49,277 nucleotides of DNA from a bacterium (GTDB taxonomy: Bacteria; Vulcanimicrobiota; Xenobia; Xenobiales; Xenobiaceae): contig JAFTAM010000191.1 in the NCBI GenBank assembly GCA_017458675.1, positions 1 to 49,277 on the forward strand, read 5' to 3'. The notes under the pieces were generated by a model. It did no database searches, had not been told where the DNA came from, and worked only from the letters and a program-made list of their open reading frames with translations. The position numbers and the translations under genes are program-made. This document shows, in pieces, positions 7,938-15,821 of the stretch. The first letter of the stretch is position 1. Each line of letters starts with the position of its first letter.

Positions 7938-9122
7938 TTAAGGCTCGCAGAAGGGCAGACCGCTGCTGGAAAGGCTCTCCTGAGCGGCTTTGGCTTCCTT
8001 TTTGGCGGCCTTTTCGGCCAGCCTGCGCTCGTGATCGGCTACGATTTCCGGAGCCAGAGCGGAAATCTTTTCTTCCAGCCAGTTCTGAGGGCGCTTTTCG
8101 GCCGCGCCTTCAATAAAGAGGTCGGCCAGCTGCAGGCGCAGGCGTTTTCCGTAGCCGGCCAGGACGATATCGAGTGGATCGCCTTCGTAAACGCCGTTTA
8201 AGCGGGTCTGAATCAGGGGGTGCTCCAGAGAGGCCCCGTACCATTCCTCCCTGGGCAGGAAGCGCCAGCGGGTCAGGAGATCGAAATGCCAGGCCATAAA
8301 GGAGGCGGAGGTGCGACGGCCGTGGGCGTCGCTTCCGAAATGCTCCAGCATGTATTCGGTCAGGCGCAGATAGACGGCGATGCGCTCCCGGGCGCTCGGG
8401 TTCAAATCCTTTTTATCCCTGATCTCCTGAAAAATCCAGGGCTTTATCAGAGCGCCGCGTCCGATCATGACGCCGCAGGCTCCGCTGAGCTTGAGGCGGT
8501 CTTCAGCCTCGTACCAGGTTAAAATGTCGCCGTTGCCCACGACCGGAATTGAAACCGTTTCCACGGCGGTTCTGACGGCGTTCCAGTCGGCCACGCCGGT
8601 ATAGCGCTGCTCGCGGGTGCGGCCGTGGACAACCAGGCCGGCGGCGCGGTGGTTTTCGGCCATTTTGGCGGTCTCGGCTATGTTAGTGTGTCCTTCCTTA
8701 TAGCCGGAGCGCAGTTTGACGGTAAAGGGGATATGGCAGAGAGCTTCCAGGCGCTCGAGGATATTTTCCAGGCGCCTTGTCCGGTCCAGCAGGTTGGCCC
8801 CCATGCCCTTGCTGACAGCCTCGTCTATGGGACAGCCGCAGTTGAGATCGATAAAATCCGCGCCCGATTCCTCGATAATGGGGACGGCATCGTTTAAATC
8901 GTCGGGGCTGTTGGTGAGGATCTGCACTCCGAAGCATTTTTCGGAGGGATGGCGGCGGAGCAGGGCCAGGTCCTTGCGGTTTCTTTTGGCCAGGGCGGAA
9001 GCGAAGATCATTTCCGAAACGGTGGTTTCCGCGCCGAATTCGCAGCAGAGGCGGCGGAAGGGCAGGTTGCTGCCCTTGCTCATAGGAGCCAGAATTACTG
9101 AGCTTTTCCAGGGAGTATCCAT
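7938..9122 (-). CDS. tRNA dihydrouridine synthase, Dus3-like
   Basis: Dus enzymes use FMN and NADPH to reduce specific uridines in tRNA. Conserved parts seen are LAPM near the start, DLNCGCP carrying the catalytic Cys, VKLRSGY, VHGRTREQRYTG, GNGDI and the IGRGAL FMN-phosphate site. The stretch after it (KPWIF, a Glu-His-Phe-Gly-Ser-Asp segment and an aromatic helical domain) resembles eukaryotic DUS3 more than DusA, DusB or DusC. The tail from about residue 355 is Lys/Glu/Ala-rich. I chose the ATG at 9122 because the conserved domain starts there; an in-frame ATG at 9224 lies inside a dispersed repeat. The product is 394 residues. Confidence 0.88.
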   Translation of the reverse strand: MDTPWKSSVILAPMSKGSNLPFRRLCCEFGAETTVSEMIFASALAKRNRKDLALLRRHPSEKCFGVQILTNSPDDLNDAVPIIEESGADFIDLNCGCPIDEAVSKGMGANLLDRTRRLENILERLEALCHIPFTVKLRSGYKEGHTNIAETAKMAENHRAAGLVVHGRTREQRYTGVADWNAVRTAVETVSIPVVGNGDILTWYEAEDRLKLSGACGVMIGRGALIKPWIFQEIRDKKDLNPSARERIAVYLRLTEYMLEHFGSDAHGRRTSASFMAWHFDLLTRWRFLPREEWYGASLEHPLIQTRLNGVYEGDPLDIVLAGYGKRLRLQLADLFIEGAAEKRPQNWLEEKISALAPEIVADHERRLAEKAAKKEAKAAQESLSSSGLPFCEP

Positions 9123-9549
9123 AAGAGAAAAATATTTCCGTGCCTCGGAGCGCTTTCCCTTTACGGAGGGCAAAAAGAGGGAGCCGCCGCCCGCGCCGCC
9201 CGTTGGGAGCTGGCCGCCTGTCATTCTGAGCTATTGAGAACCGGCCGTCTGTCATTCTGAGCGAAGCGAAGAATCTTAAATTGTTATACAGTAAAGATCC
9301 TTCGCCTTGCGGCTCAGGATGACACCGAAATGTGCGGCTCAGGATGATAAAATGCACGCCTCAGAATGCTGTACAATGCGAAGGAATGGCTTTAAGGCCA
9401 TGTGGGCTGCGGCTGGTTCTGCCGCTGAGAACAGCGGGGAGTTTTTCGGGCGCGGAAAGGCGGCGCGCAGCTGCCGTCAGGCAGGTTTATTTCCGGTTTT
9501 GCAGGAACGAAAGACGGTTAACTAATTTTTCAAATAAAAGGATGATTTT
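9123..9549. other. Intergenic region with dispersed repeats before gltX
   Basis: The left part holds several CATTCTGAGC-type repeat units (described separately). A small hairpin, CCGCTG-AGAA-CAGCGG at 9422-9437, is followed by GGAGTTTTT and may be a terminator or leader hairpin. I saw no T-box or other recognised riboswitch before gltX. Confidence 0.5.
9221..9345. repeat. Dispersed CATTCTGAGC-type repeat cluster
   Basis: A full unit, GTCATTCTGAGCGAAGCGAA plus GAATCTT, lies at 9251-9277, with partial units on both sides. An inverted partner (AAGATCCTTCGCC...GGCTCAGGATGAC) lies at about 9293-9323. Related units occur near 11.93, 17.32, 34.74 and 49.05 kb. Confidence 0.8.
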
Positions 9550-10986
9550 ATGGTTCGTGTTCGTTTTGCTCCCAGTCCTACCGGTTATCTGCATGTAGGC
9601 GGACTGCGCACCGCTTTGTATAACTATCTCATGGCCAGAGGCCTGGGCGGTCAGTTTATTCTGCGCATCGAGGATACCGACAGAACCCGTCTGGTGGAAG
9701 ACGCGGTCGAGTCGCTGCTCAATTCCCTCAAATGGGCGGGAATTACCCCCGACGAAGGCGCGGTTATCGGCGGAGACAAGGGGCCCTATGTGCAGAGCGA
9801 GCGCCTGGACATCTATCATAAGATGGTTCAGAAGCTTCTCGACGAGGACAAGGCCTATTACTGCTTCTGCACTCCCGAGCGCCTGGAGAGCATGAGAGCC
9901 GAGCTGAGCGCCAAGGGCGAAAGCACCGCCTACGACCGCCACTGCCGCAGTCTGAGCAAGGAAGAGGTGCAGGAGCGCCTGGCCAAGGGCGAGCCCTACG
10001 TCATCCGCATGAAGATCCCCGACAACCGCACCATAACCTTCAACGACGTGGTGCGCGGCGAGGTCAGCTTTGAATCTTCCCTGGTCGACGACCAGGTGCT
10101 GATCAAGACCGACGGCTTCCCGACCTACCATCTGGCCGCGGTCGTCGACGACCATTTAATGGAAATAACTCACGTCATCCGCGGCGAGGAATGGCTTTCC
10201 TCCACGCCCAAGCACATTTTGCTCTATGAGTATTTCGGCTGGGAGCCGCCCCGTTTCGTCCACGTGCCTCTGATTATCAACGAATCGGGCAAAAAGCTCT
10301 CCAAGCGCGACGGCGACGTATCGGTGGAATCTTACCGCGAAAAGGGCTATCTGCCCGAGGCTCTGCTCAATTTCCTCTGCCTCCTGGGCTGGAATCCCGG
10401 CGACGAGCGCGAGTTCTTCACTCTCGACGAGCTGGTCAAGGCCTTCAGTATCGAGCGCGTGCGCAAGTCGGCTTCCGTTTTCGATTTCGGCAAGCTGCTC
10501 TATATGAACGGTCTGCATATGCGCGCCAAATCCAATGAGGAACTGGCCCGTCTGGCTCTGCCCTTCTTTGAGAAGCTGGGCAAAAAGGCCCCCGATTTTG
10601 ATTATCTGGTTAAAGTTGTGGAAGTCATGGCCGAGCGCGCCAATCTGCTGACCGACTATGCGACCGAAGCGCCCTATTTCTATGAAGATCCTCAGGAGTA
10701 CGAGGAAGCCGCCGTCAAAAAGCGCTGGAAGCCGGTAACTCACGGACTTTTGAGCGAGTGGACCGAGCTTTTGAACGCCTTGGAAGATTTTACTCCCGAG
10801 TCTATCGAAAAGTGTCTGCGCGATTTCGCCCAGAGCAAGGAAGTCGGGGCCGGACAGCTCATTCATCCGGTGCGTCTGGCGGTCAGCGGCTGCGGCAACG
10901 GTCCCAGCCTCTTCCACATGATGGAGGTTTTAGGCAGGGAATGCTGCGTGCGCCGTCTGCGCAAGGCTTTGGAGGTTCTGCCGTAA
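9550..10986 (+). CDS. gltX: Glutamyl-tRNA synthetase
   Basis: This class I synthetase charges tRNA-Glu, and tRNA-Gln as well in organisms that use the amidotransferase route. The HIGH-type motif is in PSPTGYLHVGG at the N-terminus, the RIEDTDRTR segment follows, and the KMSKS equivalent is KLSKRDG near residue 250. The product is 478 residues, the normal bacterial size. AAGGA lies upstream of the ATG at 9550. The coding sequence is strongly biased to C- and G-ending codons compared with nearby genes, typical of high expression. A terminator follows the gene. Whether it is discriminating cannot be read by eye. Confidence 0.96.
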   Translation: MVRVRFAPSPTGYLHVGGLRTALYNYLMARGLGGQFILRIEDTDRTRLVEDAVESLLNSLKWAGITPDEGAVIGGDKGPYVQSERLDIYHKMVQKLLDEDKAYYCFCTPERLESMRAELSAKGESTAYDRHCRSLSKEEVQERLAKGEPYVIRMKIPDNRTITFNDVVRGEVSFESSLVDDQVLIKTDGFPTYHLAAVVDDHLMEITHVIRGEEWLSSTPKHILLYEYFGWEPPRFVHVPLIINESGKKLSKRDGDVSVESYREKGYLPEALLNFLCLLGWNPGDEREFFTLDELVKAFSIERVRKSASVFDFGKLLYMNGLHMRAKSNEELARLALPFFEKLGKKAPDFDYLVKVVEVMAERANLLTDYATEAPYFYEDPQEYEEAAVKKRWKPVTHGLLSEWTELLNALEDFTPESIEKCLRDFAQSKEVGAGQLIHPVRLAVSGCGNGPSLFHMMEVLGRECCVRRLRKALEVLP

Positions 10987-11025
10987 GGGCGGGCGCAAGC
11001 GCAGCCGCTCAGGGAAGCGTTTCGG

Positions 11026-11067
11026 GCGGCCGGTCGGCGCCAAGGCCGGCGGGCCGCTCTTTTTTTA
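11026..11067 (+). terminator. Rho-independent terminator after gltX
   Basis: GCGGCC at 11026-11031 pairs with GGCCGC at 11052-11057, enclosing a GC-rich loop with further pairing, followed by eight or more T. Confidence 0.8.
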
Positions 11068-11095
11068 GGCGGAGGAGCGGCCGGAAGGAGCATTT

Positions 11096-11848
11096 ATGGC
11101 TGTTAAGGTTCTGGCTCTGGATTTTGACGGAGTTATTTGGAATACTCAGCGCGAGAGCTATCACGTTTCGCAGATTGTCTGGGAAGAGATGTTCGGCCGC
11201 CGGGCTTTATGCTCGGAGCAGACCTTTCTGTCGGGGCGCTGGCTGGCCCGGGCCGGCGAGGAATTCGCCTTAATTATGCTCCTGGCCGAAGAGATGCGGA
11301 AAAAGGAGCCTGGGCGCGAAAGCTTTGATTTAAGCAGCTTTTCCTTATCCGAATTTACGCGCCGCGCCGAAGAAAACGGAGGTTTGTTGAGCAGTTTCGG
11401 CAAGAATCTGGCGGATATGCGCATAAAGATGCGGGAAAGCGATCTGCGCAGATGGCTGGGCTGGCAGAATATTTATGCCGGCATCAAGGATGCTGTCGAT
11501 TCGGCGCGGGCGCGGGGAATCGGTATTGCTGTCTGTACTACCAAGGATAAAAGCTCGGCTGAAGCTCTGCTGGATACGGTCGGCTTAAAGCTGCCCATCT
11601 GGGGCAAGGAATGCAGTCTGGATAAGCGTATAACGCTGCAGAAGCTGATCGCTGGTTTTCAGGCCGAGGCGTCGGAAGTGTTGTTTGTAGACGATCTGCT
11701 GAACAATCTGCTCCATGTGCGGCCTTTGGGCACGAATCTGGCCATGGCGTCCTGGGGCTATAACGTAGAGGCCTCGCGCCGGGAGGCGCGCAGGCTGGGG
11801 ATTGAGGTTTTGAATTCGCCCCGGGAGATTGTCGGCTTATTGAGTTAA
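11096..11848 (+). CDS. HAD-superfamily hydrolase
   Basis: Motif I is DFDGV at residues 8-12 (nucleophile Asp and acid/base Asp). Motif II is CTTKD near 142, motif III a Lys before the fourth motif, and motif IV FVDD near residue 202. A large helical cap lies between residues 20 and 125. The product is 250 residues, the size of phosphoglycolate-phosphatase-like members. GGAAGGAG precedes the ATG. The substrate is unknown. It lies about 110 bases after gltX but beyond a terminator, so it is probably transcribed separately. Confidence 0.85.
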   Translation: MAVKVLALDFDGVIWNTQRESYHVSQIVWEEMFGRRALCSEQTFLSGRWLARAGEEFALIMLLAEEMRKKEPGRESFDLSSFSLSEFTRRAEENGGLLSSFGKNLADMRIKMRESDLRRWLGWQNIYAGIKDAVDSARARGIGIAVCTTKDKSSAEALLDTVGLKLPIWGKECSLDKRITLQKLIAGFQAEASEVLFVDDLLNNLLHVRPLGTNLAMASWGYNVEASRREARRLGIEVLNSPREIVGLLS

Positions 11849-12186
11849 ATGGTTTAATGTTTGATGGAGTTATTTCGGAGCTATCGGGGGAGGCAGCCGA
11901 GGGCGTCTGTTTGTGTGGGAAGGATTAAGATTCTTCGCTTCGCTCAGAATGACATGGAGCGGCTCAGAAAGAATGACATGGAGCGGCTCAGAATGACTGG
12001 GAGAGCGGCTCAGAATGACTGGACAATGGCGTTAGGAATGGCAGGGAGAGGACGTTCGGAATGACATTGGAAGGCGCTTGAGACGACAGGGAACGCAGCG
12101 GCGGAGCGCTTTGTTCGGCATGATAAGTTTTTTGTCTACAGACCGCGGCAGCGAGGCCGCGGCGGATATATCAGGGAGGTAGATTT
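11849..12186. other. Repeat-filled intergenic region
   Basis: It contains the dispersed repeat array described separately. Near its right end is a perfect seven-base stem, CCGCGGC with GCCGCGG, at 12142-12161. A plus-strand frame at 11861-12064 is made of repeat units and is not accepted as a gene. Confidence 0.6.
11927..12064. repeat. Degenerate array of the CATTCTGAGC repeat family
   Basis: AAGATTCTTCGCTTCGCTCA followed by GAATGAC starts the array at 11927. It continues with shortened copies built on ATGGAGCGGCTCAGAATGAC at spacings of about 20-25 bases, decaying to the right. Confidence 0.75.
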
Positions 12187-13191
12187 ATGAAAAGGCGTTT
12201 GAGGCTGAACATCAGTCTGATAACGGTTTTGGCGGTCCTTTTGGCGCTGTCCTGTACTCTGGCGGGCGTAGCCAAGGGCGATAAAAATCATTTTGAGGTT
12301 AAAAACGTCGACCAGTTTCTGGCCGCGCTGGGCAGCGGACATACCGTAGTTCTGGCCAAGGGCGAATATAATCTGACCAAGGCCAAGGATTACGGCAAGA
12401 ATGACGAGAGCAAGTGCTACGCCTGGAATAATGTGGGCGACGGCTATGAGCTGCACATCAAAAATGTGCGCGATTTGGCCATTGTAGGAGCGGGCAGGGA
12501 AAAAACCGCAGTAGTCTGCGAACCGCGCTACGCCAATGTATTTTCCTTTACCGGCTGCTCCGATATCGAGGTCTCCAATCTCACCGCCGGCCATACTAAG
12601 GAGCAGGGCTACTGCTCGGGCGGAGTTCTGAGTTTCAGCAACTCCAAAGATATCGACATTGAGGACTGCTGTCTCTACGGCTGCGGCACTTACGGTATTA
12701 TTGCGGCGGACAGCCATGATCTGAGCGCTGAGAACTGCATAATTAAGGAATGCTCCTACGGAGCTCTGGATATCAGAAACTGCAGCGATGTCTCCTTCAG
12801 CAAGAGTCTGGTATTCGACTGCGGCTTGAAAGCTGCATTCAACTGCTTCGATCTCCTTTCGATCATCAACAGCAGCGATTTTGATATGTATGAGGTCGAG
12901 GTTAAAAATAATAAAACCGATACTTTGTTTAATCTGCAGGGCAGCCTCGACGCTGAGATCTATTCCTGCAAAGTCTCCGGCAATACCGTTAATTACAGCG
13001 TTTTCAAGCTCCGCGGCACAAGAGCGGTTCTGGACGGCTGCTCTTTCTCGTGCAATACCGTCTCAAAAGGCTGGTATTCCGCCCGTTCGTCCGAGGATGG
13101 CGGCCAAGCCGAATATATGGTGAATCGAGAGAACAAAAAGCTGGAGGAGAGCGATTTCCTGCAGATGAAGTACGTCCCTTACCGAGATTAG
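12187..13191 (+). CDS. Exported right-handed parallel beta-helix protein
   Basis: The 334-residue protein starts with a basic segment and a hydrophobic stretch (about residues 9-28) that acts as a signal sequence. ALSC inside it is a weak lipobox. From about residue 95 onward the sequence shows repeated 20-24-residue coils with Asp/Asn-rich turns and stacked hydrophobic residues (DIEVSNL, DIDIEDC, DLSAENC, DVSFSKS). This is the pattern of PbH1 repeats found in pectate lyases, NosD and surface adhesins. Cys-Ser or Cys-Gly at equivalent coil positions suggests a ladder of stacked residues. No polysaccharide-lyase catalytic set was recognised. GGGAGGT precedes the ATG. Confidence 0.75.
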   Translation: MKRRLRLNISLITVLAVLLALSCTLAGVAKGDKNHFEVKNVDQFLAALGSGHTVVLAKGEYNLTKAKDYGKNDESKCYAWNNVGDGYELHIKNVRDLAIVGAGREKTAVVCEPRYANVFSFTGCSDIEVSNLTAGHTKEQGYCSGGVLSFSNSKDIDIEDCCLYGCGTYGIIAADSHDLSAENCIIKECSYGALDIRNCSDVSFSKSLVFDCGLKAAFNCFDLLSIINSSDFDMYEVEVKNNKTDTLFNLQGSLDAEIYSCKVSGNTVNYSVFKLRGTRAVLDGCSFSCNTVSKGWYSARSSEDGGQAEYMVNRENKKLEESDFLQMKYVPYRD

Positions 13192-13302
13192 GTCTGCTTT
13201 TGCCCTTTGGCCGTATTGAGTCAGGCGCTTTCAATTTAGGATTTATCGTAATATTGTATTTGATATAAGCCTTTATTTAATATTGTCGACCATGGAGAAT
13301 GT

Positions 13303-14040
13303 TTGTGTTTTACGATGAGTTTTAAACTTTTTGTGATATTTATGCTTTGTGGCTCTCTGTCAGCCTGTCGGCTGGGCGGTTCCTGTTCAGATAATGCGGG
13401 CGGAGACGCAACCGCTGATTTATCTCTCCGCCGCGGGGCAGAAACTGAAAGTATTGGCGGGAGTTCAGGTGAAAAAAACGTGGAGGATAAAGTTATGAAC
13501 ATTTACAGTTTTAAGGTATTGGATAAGAAAGGCAGAGAAGTGAGCCTTGATGAGTATAAAGGCAAGGTTCTGCTGATTATAAATACTGCTACGGCCTGCG
13601 GCTTTACGCCTCAATATGAGGCTTTGGAGGCTATGTATAAGCGATTGAAGGATCGCGGCTTTGAAATTCTGGATTTCCCCTGCAATCAGTTCGGGGCGCA
13701 GGCGCCGGGTTCAGACGAGGAAATCGCCTCTTTCTGTACCTTAAAGTTCGGGACCGAATTCCCTCAGTTTAAAAAGCTCGAAGTCAACGGTCCCGGCCAG
13801 AGTCCGCTTTTTGCCTATCTTAAGGAGCAGAAGGGCTTTAAGGGCTTTGACGGCGATAAGAAAATGGCCGGACTTCTCAGCGATATGCTTTATAAGGCCG
13901 ACCCTGATTATGCCGCTAAGAGCGATATAAAATGGAATTTTACCAAATTTTTGGTTGATCGTCGTGGGCAGGTTGCGGAACGCTTTGAGCCGACGCATGA
14001 CCTTGAGGATATCGAAAAGCGCGTAAAAGAGCTGTTATAG
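13303..14040 (+). CDS. Glutathione peroxidase-like protein with optional lipoprotein leader
   Basis: The core (from residue 65) is a full-length glutathione peroxidase fold. Cysteine replaces selenocysteine in ATACG (Cys99), Gln is in NQFG (129) and Trp-Asn is in KWNFTKF. Such cysteine enzymes usually reduce hydroperoxides with thioredoxin. In front lies a signal with a perfect lipobox LSAC (residues 19-22) and a Gly/Ser-rich linker. The TTG at 13303 has GGAG five bases upstream; an ATG at 13315 is an alternative. An internal ATG at 13495, exactly at the core start, has a stronger GGAGG at 13482-13486. Both lipid-anchored and cytosolic forms are therefore possible. The thioredoxin at 35.1 kb could be a partner. 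Confidence 0.85.
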   Translation: MCFTMSFKLFVIFMLCGSLSACRLGGSCSDNAGGDATADLSLRRGAETESIGGSSGEKNVEDKVMNIYSFKVLDKKGREVSLDEYKGKVLLIINTATACGFTPQYEALEAMYKRLKDRGFEILDFPCNQFGAQAPGSDEEIASFCTLKFGTEFPQFKKLEVNGPGQSPLFAYLKEQKGFKGFDGDKKMAGLLSDMLYKADPDYAAKSDIKWNFTKFLVDRRGQVAERFEPTHDLEDIEKRVKELL

Positions 14041-14060
14041 GCGCTGTATTTCTGTACTGA

Positions 14061-14113
14061 GACCGCCCGAGGGCGGGCGCATCTGCCCGCCGCCGGAGCG
14101 GTCCTGCTTTTTT
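14061..14113 (+). terminator. GC-rich terminator after the peroxidase gene
   Basis: GGGCGGGC-GCATCT-GCCCGCC forms the inner stem and GACCGC with GCGGTC the outer one, followed by CTGCTTTTTT. It also separates the convergent TerD gene. Confidence 0.75.
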
Positions 14114-14723
14114 AAGCGAACATTTCGCAGATTTTATGGATGTTGCATTCCGGCAGGCCCTGGCCGCAGGCCTTGAATTCCCAGCCGTTCGGCGTGCGCA
14201 GGAGCTCGCCGAAGATCATCGAGCAGCAGCCGTCGTAGTTTTCCGAGAGATTGTAGCGGCAGAACTCCGCTCCGGTTTCGTCGCAGATGCGGATAAAACA
14301 GTTCTGCACCATTCCGAAATGCTGCCCGCGGCTTTTGGCGCTGAAAATATTGACGACAAAGATCAGACGGTCATAGACGCCGGGCAGTAGGTTAAGATCG
14401 AGCAGGATCTGTTCGTCGTCGCCTTCGCCTTCGCCGGTCAGATTATCGCCCATGTGCTTTACCGCTCCGGTGCTGTGCTCCAAGTTGGCAAAATAGACTA
14501 AATCTGAGGTATTGTGCTGATATTTTCCGTTTCGGCAGCAGATTACCGAAGCGTCGCAGTCAATATTGGCGGCGGGGGAAAGCAGGCCGAACAGATTTTT
14601 CCAACTGGGTTTGGGGCGGGGGAGATTGATAGGGTCCCAGCCCAGACCGACGGTCACTTTTGATAAAAAAACGCCGCTTGGCTTGCGCAGATCTACTTTT
14701 TGATTTTTGGAAAGACTTATCAT
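14112..14723 (-). CDS. TerD family calcium-binding stress protein
   Basis: TerD-family proteins bind calcium and occur in tellurite-resistance and general stress systems. The signature acidic loop GDNLTGEGEGDDEQ is at residues 92-105, with the usual strands before it (SDLVYFAN) and the DRLIFVVNIFSA segment after it. The product is 203 residues, a single TerD domain. It stands alone here, without the TerA, TerB, TerC, TerE or HAD partners of complete ter clusters. An AT-rich upstream region may hold a promoter but no clear boxes were chosen. Confidence 0.92.
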   Translation of the reverse strand: MISLSKNQKVDLRKPSGVFLSKVTVGLGWDPINLPRPKPSWKNLFGLLSPAANIDCDASVICCRNGKYQHNTSDLVYFANLEHSTGAVKHMGDNLTGEGEGDDEQILLDLNLLPGVYDRLIFVVNIFSAKSRGQHFGMVQNCFIRICDETGAEFCRYNLSENYDGCCSMIFGELLRTPNGWEFKACGQGLPECNIHKICEMFA

Positions 14724-14885
14724 AAGTGATATCTTTTACTCAATGATATTATGATTTTTTTATAAGAATGTTATTTTTATTTGGTTGGCTCGGATTTGAT
14801 TTTGGCTTGAAGCTGTGTTTCTGCATAGGATTTTATATGCAGACAGAAGCTTCTTAGTCGAAAGGCATGACCAAATACTGAGGGA

Positions 14886-15821
14886 TTATAAAACCGGCAG
14901 ATTTTCCAGCAGTTCCTGAATAAGGGCCTTAGGCGAGAAATCTTCTTCGACCGAGAGAATCAGACGGTGTTCCAGAACGTTGGGAGCCAGCTCCTTGACG
15001 TCGTCGGGAAGCACATAGTCGCGCCCGCGCAGAGCGGCCAAGGCCTGCGACAGTCTGTAGAGGGTCTGAGAGGCTCGCGGTCCTGCGCCTAAAACCAGGC
15101 GGGGATCGCGCCGGGTGGCGTTGACTAAACTAATTATGTACTGGCAGACTGAGTCTTCTACAGCCACCTCCTTGACCAGGGAAACGGCGGTCTGTACGTG
15201 CTTGATGGTGCAGACCGGCTTTAAAAGCTCAAGAGGATGCTGCAGGCGCTGATCCTGCAGAAATTGCTTTTCCGCTTCCTCTGAAGGATAACCGAGAGTG
15301 AGTTTTACGGCAAAGCGGTCGAGCTGAGCCTCGGGAAGAGGAAAAGTACCCTCGTATTCGATAGGATTTTGAGTGGCAACTACAATAAACGGGCGGGGAA
15401 GCGCATAAGAATGGCCGCTGACGGTAGCCTGCTGCTCCTCCATGCATTCCAGAAGGGCCGACTGAGTTTTGGGAGTGGTTCGGTTTATTTCATCGGCCAA
15501 TAAAATATTGCTGAAAATAGGCCCGCGATTAAAGACAAATTCGCCGGAATTCTGCCTGTAAATGACGGCGCCGACGATATCGGAGGGCAGCAAATCCGGA
15601 GTACACTGTACGCGCGAAAAGCTGCCGTCTACAGATTTTGCCAGAGCTTTGCAGAGTACGGTTTTGCCGACCCCCGGGACGTCCTCAAAGAGGATGTGAA
15701 CGGCGGCCAGGACTGAAGCGCAGGTCTTTTCGATAATCTCATGCTTGCCGATAATGACCTTTTCTATATTGGAGATTATCGCTTCTCCCAACTGGCAGAC
15801 ATAATCTATATTATGCGGCAT
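14886..15821 (-). CDS. MoxR family AAA+ ATPase
   Basis: MoxR ATPases are chaperone-like AAA+ proteins that remodel or load metals into client proteins. Walker A is GVGKT at 50-54 in DVPGVGKT, Walker B is LLADE at 107-111, sensor 1 is ATQNP at 149-153, and an arginine finger region and lid follow. The 311-residue length is typical. The usual partners (DUF58 and von Willebrand A proteins) are absent. Instead the gene overlaps the upstream phosphoesterase by 16 bases, so translational coupling is likely. No good independent Shine-Dalgarno was seen. Confidence 0.93.
   Translation of the reverse strand: MPHNIDYVCQLGEAIISNIEKVIIGKHEIIEKTCASVLAAVHILFEDVPGVGKTVLCKALAKSVDGSFSRVQCTPDLLPSDIVGAVIYRQNSGEFVFNRGPIFSNILLADEINRTTPKTQSALLECMEEQQATVSGHSYALPRPFIVVATQNPIEYEGTFPLPEAQLDRFAVKLTLGYPSEEAEKQFLQDQRLQHPLELLKPVCTIKHVQTAVSLVKEVAVEDSVCQYIISLVNATRRDPRLVLGAGPRASQTLYRLSQALAALRGRDYVLPDDVKELAPNVLEHRLILSVEEDFSPKALIQELLENLPVL

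Noticed and set aside
9346..9549. Possible T-box before gltX
   Set aside because: No T-box sequence (TGGNACCGCG-type) or specifier structure was found; only a small hairpin is present.
9487..10155. 222-codon minus-strand frame over the start of gltX
   Set aside because: gltX is certain. The antisense frame arises from its biased codon use.
11861..12064. Small plus-strand frame in the repeat array
   Set aside because: It is formed by repeat units without a conserved product.
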